Of a DNA stretch of 64,000 nt, positions 36,742 to 45,858 are shown piece by piece. The notes beneath the pieces were generated by a model. That model saw only the letters and a program-made list of their open reading frames with translations, was not told the origin of the DNA and made no database searches. Position 1 is the first letter of the stretch, and the number at the start of each line of letters is the position of its first letter. The stretch covers positions 103,009 through 167,008 of IMG/VR virus record IMGVR_UViG_3300026484_000236. The stretch is one strand, 5' to 3'. This stretch comes from a virus. The position numbers were made by a program, and so were the translations under genes.

Positions 36742-36796
36742 TAACTATAAATAGTTAACTATTGATACACACACTATAAATAGTTAACTATTGATA
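36742..36796. repeat. GTTAAC palindromic repeat pair
   Basis: Two units AACTATAAATAGTTAACTAT and CTATAAATAGTTAACTATTG separated by GATACACACA-type spacer. The units also read TATAAATA, the T4 late-promoter word. Confidence 0.8.
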
Positions 36797-36837
36797 CCAT
36801 CAACTAAAGAGACAAACGTATATAGATAACTATACTT

Positions 36838-36884
36838 ACTATTGATACCACGTGGTATCAATAGTTAACTATTAATAGTTATCA
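36838..36884. repeat. CACGTG palindrome fused to a GTTAAC palindrome
   Basis: ATTGATACCACGTGGTAT plus CAAT is a perfect 22-bp palindrome; it runs straight into ATAGTTAACTATTAATAGTT. The same GTGGTAT-TAATAGTTAAC junction is seen at 21783-21797. Confidence 0.75.
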
Positions 36885-36960
36885 CGTTTTTAATAAAAAA
36901 ATATATTCAAAAATATATTCAAAAATATTCAAAAATAACTAACACGCTACATATAGATTT

Positions 36961-36973
36961 TATAGATATATTA
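36961..36973 (+). promoter_or_regulatory. TATAGATATATTA promoter-like motif before nrdA
   Basis: 38 nt before the nrdA ATG; same 13-mer class as at 47605 and 58156. Confidence 0.4.
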
Positions 36974-37010
36974 GATACAATAAAATAATCATTAATTACA
37001 AAGGAAAATT

Positions 37011-40000
37011 ATGGAGAACTATACCGTAATCAAAAGAGACAATAGAATCGAACCATTTAATTCGGAAAAAATACTAACTCATTTTAAACATGCATGTGAA
37101 GGTTTAAATATGGATCCTTTTGAAATTTTTAGTAATTTCAAAATACGTCTTAAATCAGAAATGCATTCTAAAGATATTCAAACTTCAGCTATTTTTACAG
37201 CAGCTGATATGATAGATAAAAATAATCCCGATTCCCAATTCCCACCAGCTCGTCTTATGCTTCAAGATCTTTATAAAGATATTTATGGAAGTTATAATCC
37301 AGAATTTAATGCCGGTACTCTTAGAGAAAGAGCGGAAAAAGGTTATTATGATAAAGAATTATTCTTTTATTATACAGATGATGAAATAAATGAATTATCA
37401 AAATGTATTGATTACAATAATGATTTAAGATTTACTTATTTAGGATTAAATCAACTTATTAAAAAGTACAGTATTAAAAGAGATAATAAGCCTATTGAAA
37501 CTCCACAAGAAATATTCTTCTTAATACCTTTATATATTTTTGCGACTATTAAGGATAAGAAATTTCGATCTAAAATGGTTTTAGAATTTTATCAAGCTTT
37601 AGCAGTATTCGATATATTTTTACCTACTCCAGGAATGGTTGGTATTCGTACTAATATGAAAGGCTGGACTTCGTGTTTTAAACCAAACACTTTAATAAAA
37701 TTAAACGAATTTGATTTTATTGAAATAGGGGACATTAAAATAGGCGATGAAATTTTAACTTCTTTTGGGAATTATAAAAAAGTTACTAATATTATCAAAT
37801 CTTTTAAAAATAAATTTGTAAAATTAAATACTATTTTTTCAGAAGAACCTTTAGATAGTACCGATAATCATCCAGTATTTTCTATAATTAAAGAAGATAT
37901 CTTATGTGCTAGAAATCCATCTGGTGGAGATAAATTTGGAAAAATTTGTCCCATAAGCCAAGGAAATTATAAATATTGCCTTAGTACTAAAAATTATTAT
38001 AAAAATAATTGTTCAGGATTAGATAAAATTTTTGATTTATCGATAGCGGATTATAACGAGGCTGGTAATTTGGATATTGGTGATTATATTGGAATTCCTA
38101 TACCAAGAAAAATTATTTCAAATACATTAAATATTTTCGAATTAATTCAAAATGAAAAAGGTATTAAAAATAAAAAGTTTGAAGTACTAGATGAAAAAAT
38201 AGTTTCTAGAAATATTGATAAAGATCATATAAATAATGGTAATGCTGGAATAAATAAATTAATAAAACCAATTAATAATTTTATTACTATTGATAATAAT
38301 TTAATGGAAGTTTTTGGTTGGTTTTTAGCAGAAGGTTCATCATATAAAAAAGGACAAACCTTTATATTTACAGTAAGTACGGACGAGGTTAATTATTTAG
38401 AATTTATAAACGAAACTATTTATAAACATTTTGGAATTTATGGAAATATTAGTATTAATTACGAACCAACTAAATATGCAGTTCTTACTTTTAATTCTAA
38501 AATTCTTAAAACCTTTTTTAATTTAATTCTTAATAATATTAAAGATCAATATTATAAAAAAGATGGCTATAATTTTAATAATATTTTATTATTTCAAGAA
38601 CCGGAATTACAAAAATATTTTTTAAAAGGTGCTTATTTAGGAGATGGAAGTTTTAATAAAACTTCTGGAACTTTAAAAATATCTTTAAAAGATAAAAAAT
38701 TTATAGAACTTTTAAAAATAATGCATTTAAGAAATGGTCATAAAATTAATACAAATATTGAAAAAAATAATGTATTAAAAAATCCAAATTCCAGAGATTC
38801 GTATAATATTAATATTAAAGCTTCATTAGAAAAAGAATTTATAAAATTCGTACAAAAACATACCAATGGTTACGATAAAGATTTTTATGATAATTTTAAT
38901 TATAAAGAAAATATTCATTATAATGGTGGTTTCTTTTTAGAAGATTTTTATTTTACTAAAATTACTAAAAAAGAAGAATATTTAGATAAAGATACAGAAG
39001 TAATTGATATTACAGTGGAGGACGACCATACTTTTATCGCAGGTGATTATGCAGTCCATAATTGCTCAGGTCTTGATTTTGGAGATAGTATAGAAGCTAT
39101 TGCAAATGGTAGTAAATCTCTTTATAAATTAATTACTAAACTTCGAGCAGGTATTGGAGCAAATATAGGAAACATTAGAGGTTTAGGAGCAGATATTGGA
39201 AATGGTTTTGAAACACATACTGGTATAACTCCTTATGCAAAAGCTAATGAAGCAATTTCTAGAAGTAGTACTCAACCAAATTCTGGACGTTCCGGAGCAA
39301 TTACAAATTACTATCCTTTCTTCCATATTGAGATAGAAGATATTCTTCAACTTAAAAATAACAAAGGTTCTGACGAAGCTTCAGTTAGACATTCAGATCA
39401 TGCAATTATATTTGATCCTGTGTTTAGAAAACGCCTTGATAATGACGAAGATATTTCATTATTTTATATAAATGATGTTGGAGAATTATATAGTCTTATT
39501 GGGACTTCGGAATTCGAAGCAGAGTATATTAAATATGAAAAACTAGCTGAAGAAGGGAAAATATTTAGAAAAGTTATTAAAGCATCTTCTTTAGAAGATA
39601 GATATTTTCATGAAAGATATATTACTGCTAGAAATTATAAAGTAAATGCAAAGGCTATGCAAGAACACAGTGCATTTAATTTACCAGTATATACTTCGAA
39701 TTTATGTACAGAGATAGCCTTACCAAGTTTTCCAGATGAGGATTATATTATTAATGTTCTAGATCAAAATAATTATCAATTATTTATAGAAGGTCTTTAT
39801 AAAGATGGTAAATGGTATCAACTATATAGATTTATTAGATATGGTGTTATTGATGAAAAAAATGCTTGGGTAGTAGATATCCATTTAAGTTTCTTAGATA
39901 ATTCTGATAATTCCAATAAATTTACTTTAAATTTTGGAGAAATATTTTCTTGTATTCTTGGTGGAATTAACTTTGGTAATCTTAGTACAGATCCAAAAGT

Positions 40001-40901
40001 ACGTAGACAACAGTTCGAAAAAAATATGTATCTTATGGTTTATTTCTTAGACGAAATGATAGATAAACAGGATTATCAGGATATTAAACCATTTGAAAAG
40101 TTTACTAAAAATAGAAGAGCTCTTGGAATTAGTCCAGGAAATTATTTCTATATGTTAGCTAAGCATGGATATAACTACGATACTCCAAAAGCTAGAGCAT
40201 TAACAGCAGTTGTATTCGAAGAGTTTCTTTATTATGGTTTAAAAGCTAGTAATGAAATAGCTAAGGAAAAAGGATCATGTAATTATTACCAAGATACTAA
40301 ATACTCTAAAGGTCAATTACCAATAGACACTTATGAAAGAAATGTGGATTCTTTATACTCTTTAAAATCTTTACCAATGTCTCAAGCAATTAGTATTACT
40401 TTGGACATGTGGAAACTTCTTAGAAAAGATATTCAAAAATATGGTTTAAGAAATAGTACTTTACTTACAGCAGTTCCTAGTTCGAATTCTAGTAGACCTG
40501 GAAACATGATCTCAGGAATTAATCCCCCACAGGGTACAGAATATAGTATCGAAGATAACAATATGAAAATTACGGCTATTCTTCCTAATTCAAAAGAATA
40601 TGATTCATTTTATGAATATAATTCCGCTTGGAATTTAGATATTATAGAATACTGGAAACTTATTGCTATTATGCAAAAATTTATTGACCAAGCAATTAGT
40701 ATTAATGAGTATGTTGATTTTACAAAATATCCTGATGGAAAAATTCCAAAATCCGAAGTAATCAGAAGAGATTTATTTACAGAGTTGTTTGGAATTAAAA
40801 CATTGTATTATGCTAAAACTAAAACAGATAATGATACAGAAGAACTCCAAGAAGTTATTTCAGATGATGAAGGATGTTCTGGTGGTGGATGTACGTTATA
40901 G
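37011..40901 (+). CDS. nrdA: Class Ia ribonucleotide reductase large subunit with intein
   Basis: 1296 aa, of which residues 222-684 are an intein, leaving an 833-aa enzyme of normal size. Residues 1-95 look like an ATP cone (YTVIKRDNRIEPFNSEKI). Redox Cys C685 (the +1 residue of the intein) and C981, thiyl Cys C899 in SNLCTEIALP, and a C-terminal C1289-x4-C1294 arm are all present; the C685-C899 distance (214) equals that of E. coli NrdA. Reduces ribonucleotides with NrdB. An extra 60 residues between C899 and C981 is unusual. Heads a unit with a ClpP-like gene and nrdB. Confidence 0.95.
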   Translation: MENYTVIKRDNRIEPFNSEKILTHFKHACEGLNMDPFEIFSNFKIRLKSEMHSKDIQTSAIFTAADMIDKNNPDSQFPPARLMLQDLYKDIYGSYNPEFNAGTLRERAEKGYYDKELFFYYTDDEINELSKCIDYNNDLRFTYLGLNQLIKKYSIKRDNKPIETPQEIFFLIPLYIFATIKDKKFRSKMVLEFYQALAVFDIFLPTPGMVGIRTNMKGWTSCFKPNTLIKLNEFDFIEIGDIKIGDEILTSFGNYKKVTNIIKSFKNKFVKLNTIFSEEPLDSTDNHPVFSIIKEDILCARNPSGGDKFGKICPISQGNYKYCLSTKNYYKNNCSGLDKIFDLSIADYNEAGNLDIGDYIGIPIPRKIISNTLNIFELIQNEKGIKNKKFEVLDEKIVSRNIDKDHINNGNAGINKLIKPINNFITIDNNLMEVFGWFLAEGSSYKKGQTFIFTVSTDEVNYLEFINETIYKHFGIYGNISINYEPTKYAVLTFNSKILKTFFNLILNNIKDQYYKKDGYNFNNILLFQEPELQKYFLKGAYLGDGSFNKTSGTLKISLKDKKFIELLKIMHLRNGHKINTNIEKNNVLKNPNSRDSYNINIKASLEKEFIKFVQKHTNGYDKDFYDNFNYKENIHYNGGFFLEDFYFTKITKKEEYLDKDTEVIDITVEDDHTFIAGDYAVHNCSGLDFGDSIEAIANGSKSLYKLITKLRAGIGANIGNIRGLGADIGNGFETHTGITPYAKANEAISRSSTQPNSGRSGAITNYYPFFHIEIEDILQLKNNKGSDEASVRHSDHAIIFDPVFRKRLDNDEDISLFYINDVGELYSLIGTSEFEAEYIKYEKLAEEGKIFRKVIKASSLEDRYFHERYITARNYKVNAKAMQEHSAFNLPVYTSNLCTEIALPSFPDEDYIINVLDQNNYQLFIEGLYKDGKWYQLYRFIRYGVIDEKNAWVVDIHLSFLDNSDNSNKFTLNFGEIFSCILGGINFGNLSTDPKVRRQQFEKNMYLMVYFLDEMIDKQDYQDIKPFEKFTKNRRALGISPGNYFYMLAKHGYNYDTPKARALTAVVFEEFLYYGLKASNEIAKEKGSCNYYQDTKYSKGQLPIDTYERNVDSLYSLKSLPMSQAISITLDMWKLLRKDIQKYGLRNSTLLTAVPSSNSSRPGNMISGINPPQGTEYSIEDNNMKITAILPNSKEYDSFYEYNSAWNLDIIEYWKLIAIMQKFIDQAISINEYVDFTKYPDGKIPKSEVIRRDLFTELFGIKTLYYAKTKTDNDTEELQEVISDDEGCSGGGCTL
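37674..39062 (+). other. Intein with LAGLIDADG endonuclease in nrdA
   Basis: 463 aa, in frame within nrdA. Starts Cys-FKPNTLIKL, then IGDIKIGDEIL (block A), TDNHPVFS (block B), LAGLIDADG-type motifs FGWFLAEGS (about 434-442) and FLKGAYLGDGSF (about 535-546), VEDDHTFIAGDYAVHN (blocks F/G) and a Cys at +1. All splice residues are present, so it should be active. The insertion is directly before the catalytic Cys, so the enzyme is inactive until splicing. Confidence 0.93.
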
Positions 40902-40929
40902 AAAACTTTATAAATATAAAATAAATATA

Positions 40930-40966
40930 ATAATGGTATTAATTTCAATACCATTATATTATTTTT
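40930..40966 (+). terminator. Hairpin terminator after nrdA
   Basis: 11-bp stem ATAATGGTATT around AATTTC, followed by ATTATTTTTAAT. A conventional T-rich tail; no CCTGTC. Confidence 0.6.
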
Positions 40967-40994
40967 AATATTTTAAATAATTTAAAGGAAAAAT

Positions 40995-41756
40995 ATGAAA
41001 AAGAAAATTAACAAACCAACCGAAATTAAAAAACCCCAAGAACCAAAAAAAGAACATAAAGGTAAACTTTATAATATAGCTGCAAAAAAACATCATTTAA
41101 CAGTTGAACCACAAGAACCAATTCTTATTGATAAAAAGAAAAATAAATACATTCATCCAAAATTATATTTATTAAACTTAGACGGATTCTTAAACGATGA
41201 ACCAAGTCTTTATAAAATTTTAGATGAATTAAGAATGGTAAATCCGGAATTAGATACAGTACGAATATATATTTCTAGTAATGGTGGATATGCTACAGAA
41301 TGTCAACAGTTTATTAATACTTTACAAGACTTAGAAAAAGTTTTTAAAAAAGAAAATAGATTACATAAAATTAGTATTACTATTAATTCTCATGCCTCTA
41401 GTGCTGGAGCATTTACATTTATTGCTTTGGAAAATAGATTAATTTATCCAAATTCTAGAATTATGTTTCATCATAGTTCTGGTGGAGCTTCTGGGAAAAT
41501 GTCTGATATGATAGATAAAATAAAATTCACTAAAAAGCATTTGGATAAATTTTTAGGAAGCGCTCAGAAGTATTTTACTAAAAAAGAATGGAAACGTTTA
41601 AATCAGGGAAAAGATTTTTGGTTAGATGCAGAAGATATGTTAAAAAGAGGGATATGTACTGGAATCATTATAAATGGTTTACAATACAATAATAAAGATG
41701 GTATTAAAAAACTTAAAAAATATTATAAAAAACAGGATATATATTTTAAAGGATAA
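40995..41756 (+). CDS. ClpP-like serine protease
   Basis: 253 aa. After a 55-residue basic, Pro/Lys-rich tail comes a ClpP/crotonase-type core: IYISSNGGYATECQQFI, NSHASSAGAFTFIA with nucleophile S136, and SRIMFHHSSGG with H159. The third triad residue is probably in the FWLDAEDMLKRG segment. Related proteins serve as phage head-maturation proteases or as cellular ClpP; here the prohead protease is a separate gp21-type gene, and position between nrdA and nrdB suggests a non-capsid role. The basic N-terminal tail is not typical of ClpP. Confidence 0.75.
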   Translation: MKKKINKPTEIKKPQEPKKEHKGKLYNIAAKKHHLTVEPQEPILIDKKKNKYIHPKLYLLNLDGFLNDEPSLYKILDELRMVNPELDTVRIYISSNGGYATECQQFINTLQDLEKVFKKENRLHKISITINSHASSAGAFTFIALENRLIYPNSRIMFHHSSGGASGKMSDMIDKIKFTKKHLDKFLGSAQKYFTKKEWKRLNQGKDFWLDAEDMLKRGICTGIIINGLQYNNKDGIKKLKKYYKKQDIYFKG

Positions 41757-41761
41757 TAATT

Positions 41762-42050
41762 ATGGCTCATTATATAACAGATTCTGATTTATTTAAAGAT
41801 GAAAAAGATACTTTTTTAATTAAAGAATCCAACTATAATTAATACCAAAAAGGCCGAATCTATTTTAAAGAATAAATCTTTGTCTAAAACGGAGTATCTT
41901 TATGGTTCTTCGGATATAGGGCATCGAATACAAAAATTGGATGAACATTTAAAAAAATTATTAAATGTTCATTATATGGAAAGGGATATTGGTAGAATTA
42001 ATAAAGTTATTAAAGCTATCGAATTCTGGAAAAATATAAAGGATAATTAA
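41762..42050 (+). pseudogene. Small gene split by a 1-nt frameshift
   Basis: ATG at 41762 after AAAGGATAATAATT opens a 26-codon frame ending at 41842. The next frame is open from a stop upstream through INTKKAESILKNKS ... INKVIKAIEFWKNIKDN to 42050, with no good start codon of its own. Skipping one A near 41832 joins them to a 95-residue helical protein. The end overlaps the nrdB ATG (TAATG). Either a decayed gene, a sequencing slip, or programmed +1 frameshifting. Confidence 0.55.
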
Positions 42051-43195
42051 TGCAAAAAACTAAATATGATATTTATACTTTAGAAAAAGTAGATACTGTA
42101 GCAGAACCACTCTTTTTTGGAACTGCCAGAAATACCCAACGATACGATAAAAATAATTTTAATTTCTTAAGTAATATGGCGATGACCATTCAAAGACAAA
42201 TGTGGTTTCCAGAAGAAATTAAATTACAAAAAGATAAATTAGATAAAGAATCATTTACCGAAGTAGAAGACTTTGTTTATTCGGAGCAACTTTCTAGATT
42301 AGTATTCTTAGATTCTTTACAAGGTCGTAGCCCATTATTAACATTTGGACAATTAACTACTAATCCGGAATTTGAAGCATGTCTTCTCGAGCAAGAGTTC
42401 CAAGAGAGTAGAATACATTCTAGAACCTATAGTTATATGGTTGAGAATTTATACACTGATCCGGATATTATTTTTAATAATATTTGGGATAATAAAGTTC
42501 TTCTTAAAGCCGCTACTACAACGGTTAGAGAACCAAATAAGCTTTATGACAGTATTATTTCTTATCTTTATAAGACTAAAAATAATATAGATATTTTAGA
42601 TGCAGAGTTCGAAGAACTTCTCGAAGATATTATTAAAGCTATTATCAGTATGAATATTTTAGAAGGAATTCATTTCTATCCTGGATTTATGGCTATCTGG
42701 AGTATTACTGAGTTCTGTGGAAAAATGGCTGGTAGTTCGAGATTACTACAATTCATTCAAAGAGACGAGAAACAGCATCTTGCTTTAACGCAATACTTAT
42801 TTAACTCTTTAAAAAGACACCCTCTATTTGAGAAGGTAGTTCGAAAATTACAACCTTGGATTTATGACGCATATTTTGAAGCCCAAGAAGAATCTTTTGA
42901 ATGGGCCGATCATCTATTCTCTAAGGGAAATCTTCCTGGTATGAATGCGGAGATTAGTAAACAATATACTAAGTACCTAATTAACCAGAGACTTTTAGCA
43001 ATAGGTCTAAAACCTATTAATCCAGAAGTAAAAACTAATCCAATTAAATGGAGTAATAAATATATTAATCTTCATAATGTAGAAACTTCTCTTCAGGAAT
43101 CAGAAGCTGTTGATTATGTATCTGATCCAATTAAAGATGAAGTAATTACTAAAAATACAAGAAACAATATTAGAGATTCTTTAAGGTTCAAATAA
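42050..43195 (+). CDS. nrdB: Class Ia ribonucleotide reductase small subunit
   Basis: 381 aa. Di-iron ligands and radical site visible: D88 in FLDSLQGRS, E119 and H123 in EFQESRIHSRTYSYM, radical-bearing Y127, E205 in LEGIHFY, E240 and H243 in RDEKQHL. The spacing E119-H123 is one longer than in E. coli NrdB (E115-H118). Partner of NrdA; start overlaps the stop of the frameshifted small gene. Confidence 0.94.
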   Translation: MQKTKYDIYTLEKVDTVAEPLFFGTARNTQRYDKNNFNFLSNMAMTIQRQMWFPEEIKLQKDKLDKESFTEVEDFVYSEQLSRLVFLDSLQGRSPLLTFGQLTTNPEFEACLLEQEFQESRIHSRTYSYMVENLYTDPDIIFNNIWDNKVLLKAATTTVREPNKLYDSIISYLYKTKNNIDILDAEFEELLEDIIKAIISMNILEGIHFYPGFMAIWSITEFCGKMAGSSRLLQFIQRDEKQHLALTQYLFNSLKRHPLFEKVVRKLQPWIYDAYFEAQEESFEWADHLFSKGNLPGMNAEISKQYTKYLINQRLLAIGLKPINPEVKTNPIKWSNKYINLHNVETSLQESEAVDYVSDPIKDEVITKNTRNNIRDSLRFK

Positions 43196-43206
43196 CCTTA
43201 AAGAAT
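43176..43206 (+). terminator. Stem-loop at the end of nrdB
   Basis: 13-bp perfect stem ATTCTTTAAGGTT around CAAAT, overlapping the stop codon. No T-run or CCTGTC follows; may be a weak terminator or mRNA 3' end. Confidence 0.5.
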
Positions 43207-43297
43207 TAAAATATTTAAGAATTTAAATAAAATATTTAAAAAAATAAAATATATTTTATGGGATATTCTTATCTAAATTACGAAGAGGAAATACAAA

Positions 43298-43963
43298 ATG
43301 AATACACAACCGATAGTGTGGTTGTTCCACGAAATAAATGATAATATTATAAAAATAATTCAAAATATTTCTAGAAACGATCCAGAAGCAATATTTACAT
43401 TTGACGACGGATTATATAGTAATTATAAATACTTATATGATTTAAAACAATTACCAAATAAAAAAATATTTTTTATTTCATTAGGGATTCTTAGAAATAA
43501 CAATGATTTACCAAATAAAGAATTTATAACTTGTTATGATGCGCATAACCAAAAAGATACTAAGTATTATATGAGTTTAGAGGAAATAAATGAAATCGAA
43601 GATCTTGATCCAAAATACAACTGTTTTATAGGATTACATGGTTTAAAACATTTAAAAAGTACTTTAAAGAATGGAATCATTTCTAGAATTAATTATCCTC
43701 CCGTAGTTGGAAAAGATGAAATAAAAGGATTAAAAGAATGTAAAGAAGAATTCTTACAAGACATTAATAATATGTTAATGCTTTCCAGTGTTCTTTTAAA
43801 TCATCAACCAAAATATTTTGCTTGGCCATATAATATTGAAAGTCCATTTATGAAAACAATTTTAGTACATAAATCAAAATTACTTGGATATAATTTTGAA
43901 TTCTTCGGAAAAGAAAGATTAGAATTTGATACAGGAATAATTTTACAAAGTCAAAAGGATTAA
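43298..43963 (+). CDS. Polysaccharide deacetylase-like protein (NodB/CE4)
   Basis: 221 aa. IFTFDDGLYSNY has the CE4 motif 1 (TFDDG, with catalytic base and metal Asp), GLHGLKHL the H-x3-H metal pair, and YFAWPYN the motif 3 (x-x-P-Y). These remove acetyl groups from amino sugars in glycans or sugar precursors. No signal peptide, so it acts in the cytoplasm, probably on a nucleotide sugar or lipid-linked sugar. First of a three-gene sugar set. Confidence 0.7.
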   Translation: MNTQPIVWLFHEINDNIIKIIQNISRNDPEAIFTFDDGLYSNYKYLYDLKQLPNKKIFFISLGILRNNNDLPNKEFITCYDAHNQKDTKYYMSLEEINEIEDLDPKYNCFIGLHGLKHLKSTLKNGIISRINYPPVVGKDEIKGLKECKEEFLQDINNMLMLSSVLLNHQPKYFAWPYNIESPFMKTILVHKSKLLGYNFEFFGKERLEFDTGIILQSQKD

Positions 43964-43965
43964 AA

Positions 43966-44613
43966 ATGAAAAATTATTACGTAGTAGCAGCACATTTAGA
44001 TGATATTGAATTCGGAATAAGTATTTATTTAACTCAGATTATTAAACCAGATGATGAAATACATTTTTATATAGCGAGTTCTGGATTATACAAACATCAT
44101 GATTTAATAAATACTAATCGTAAAGAAGCTCAAATAAAGAATTTAAAAAAATTATTTCCAAATAATAATATAAGTATTGAAATAAATCCCAATATAATAG
44201 ATACCTTATTTTTTGAAAATAAAAAAACGATTAGAAATTTATTAGAGAATTGGATAAGTAACGTAGTAAATATAAATAATAACGAAAATATTTTAATTAC
44301 TCTTGCTCCAGATATACACGAGGATCATAGAATTATTTCGGAATTTTGTGACGTAATAGCTAGGCCAAATTTATCTAATACTCAATACAATACTTTTGAA
44401 TCTTATTATAAATTTTATATTCCTGGAAATTATGAATACCAAAATAAATATAATTTGGGAGTTTATCAACAACCATATATGAATAAAGAAATTATTAATT
44501 TAAGCAGAGAAGATATATTATTTAAAGTCGAATTATTACATACTTATCCTGGTCTAATAATAAAGCATGATAATTTGGTTGTAAACCAAGAAATAATAAT
44601 AAAAATATTTTAA
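43966..44613 (+). CDS. PIG-L/LmbE-family deacetylase
   Basis: 215 aa. VVAAHLDDIEFG corresponds to the AHPDDxE motif (H, D, D metal/catalytic) and LAPDIHEDHRII to the HxDH motif of the PIG-L family, which de-N-acetylates GlcNAc-type sugars. Cytoplasmic. Two different deacetylases side by side is unusual. Gap of 2 nt to the previous gene. Confidence 0.75.
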   Translation: MKNYYVVAAHLDDIEFGISIYLTQIIKPDDEIHFYIASSGLYKHHDLINTNRKEAQIKNLKKLFPNNNISIEINPNIIDTLFFENKKTIRNLLENWISNVVNINNNENILITLAPDIHEDHRIISEFCDVIARPNLSNTQYNTFESYYKFYIPGNYEYQNKYNLGVYQQPYMNKEIINLSREDILFKVELLHTYPGLIIKHDNLVVNQEIIIKIF

Positions 44614-44622
44614 AGGAAAAAT

Positions 44623-45855
44623 ATGGAAAACAACGAATTAGAAAATACTTTTAAAAAAAGAAATGTTTCGATAATTTTTGGAGGTAGTGGATTTATTGGA
44701 TTACATTTAATTAAAAAATTATTAAATTTAGATAAAGATTCCCATAAAGTTATAGTAATCGATAAATATAAACATCCAGAAATTGATAAAATTAAGGAAA
44801 GTATAGTCGATAAAAATGATTTACAATTTTATCAATTTGATATGGTTCAAGATCCATACAGTAATTTAGAATTTTTAAATACTTTGTATGAGGAAGACAA
44901 TGGAAATAATATTAATATTTTTCAGTTAGCTTCTTCTTTAGGACCGGAAAATGTAACGAAACATCATTCGATAGAAGATTATTTATTAAATTTTAATTTT
45001 TATAGTTACTTGGTTAGATTAATGGATCCAAATTCTCCAACATATATAAAGAATTTAAAATTTAATAAAATTATTTTTACTAGTACCTCAGAAGTATATG
45101 GAGACCAAGCGAATATGAATGAAAGCGAAGACGTCAGAGTAAATATTTTAAAAGATAGATATCGCCCACAATACGCTTTACAAAAATTAACAGCTGAAAA
45201 TTTATTATTAAATTTTGGTAAAGATTTTAATCAGAATGTAATAGTTACTAGATTATTTAATATAGTTGGTCCTGGTCAAAAAGATGGTTTCGTTTTATCT
45301 AATTTTAACAGAATATTTAAAAAGAATTTAGAAATTATTAAAACTAATTTAGAACTTATCAAAGATGAAAAATCAACTACCGAAATATTAAAACCTTTTA
45401 ATATTTATGGAGATGGTAAGCAAAGTAGAACATTTACTGATATTTCTGATACTGTTAACGCAATGCACTTATTAACTATTTATATGGATAAACATGAAGA
45501 ATTTAACGATGAATTAAATATAGTAAATTCTATTATTAATATAGCATGTGTAAAAAATGAAATAACTATTTTAAAATTAGCATATAAATATTTAGAATTT
45601 TATAAACATATTATCCAAGGTATTCTTATTAACGAAACGAATTTAAATGAAAATCAAAAAAAATATTTGAATATGCTTTTAGACGATATTGTAACTAAAA
45701 ATAATTTTATTAATTTTATAGAACCATCTAAGGATAATAATATTAATACGGGTGTTCAAAAAAGAATTCCTACCGTATTTAAATTATATAAAGTACTTGG
45801 TTATAAACCATCTAAAAATTTAAATAATATTGTCAATGATTCATTATTTGGATAA
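44623..45855 (+). CDS. NAD-dependent sugar epimerase/dehydratase
   Basis: 410 aa. IIFGGSGFIGLHLIKKLL (Rossmann), FQLASSLGPENV, FTSTSEVYGD, and YALQKLTAE (Y-x3-K) of extended SDRs acting on nucleotide sugars; RLFNIVGPGQ and IYGDGKQSRTFTDISDT are typical of GalE/RmlB-like enzymes. About 80 residues longer than usual owing to a helical insertion near residues 285-370. Completes the sugar set with the two deacetylases. Confidence 0.8.
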   Translation: MENNELENTFKKRNVSIIFGGSGFIGLHLIKKLLNLDKDSHKVIVIDKYKHPEIDKIKESIVDKNDLQFYQFDMVQDPYSNLEFLNTLYEEDNGNNINIFQLASSLGPENVTKHHSIEDYLLNFNFYSYLVRLMDPNSPTYIKNLKFNKIIFTSTSEVYGDQANMNESEDVRVNILKDRYRPQYALQKLTAENLLLNFGKDFNQNVIVTRLFNIVGPGQKDGFVLSNFNRIFKKNLEIIKTNLELIKDEKSTTEILKPFNIYGDGKQSRTFTDISDTVNAMHLLTIYMDKHEEFNDELNIVNSIINIACVKNEITILKLAYKYLEFYKHIIQGILINETNLNENQKKYLNMLLDDIVTKNNFINFIEPSKDNNINTGVQKRIPTVFKLYKVLGYKPSKNLNNIVNDSLFG

Positions 45856-45858
45856 GAT

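Larger units (their letters stand above)
36709..37010. other. Control region before nrdA, possible origin
   Basis: No gene. Holds two or three GTTAAC palindromes, a 22-bp perfect palindrome centred on CACGTG (36841-36862), a run of AAAAATATATTC-type direct repeats (36896-36940), and a TATAGATATATTA motif. Repeats beside an A/T-rich direct-repeat track is the layout of many replication origins, but it can equally be a strong operator-promoter region. Confidence 0.5.

Noticed and set aside
36742-36796. TATAAATA as T4-type late promoters
   Set aside because: The word occurs inside the palindromes and in several gaps, but it is expected often by chance at this base composition, and no consistent distance to starts is seen.
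43258-43341. ATG frame of 27 codons before the deacetylase gene
   Set aside because: Too short, ends inside the deacetylase gene, and has no ribosome binding site; the deacetylase start at 43298 has AGAGGAAAT.
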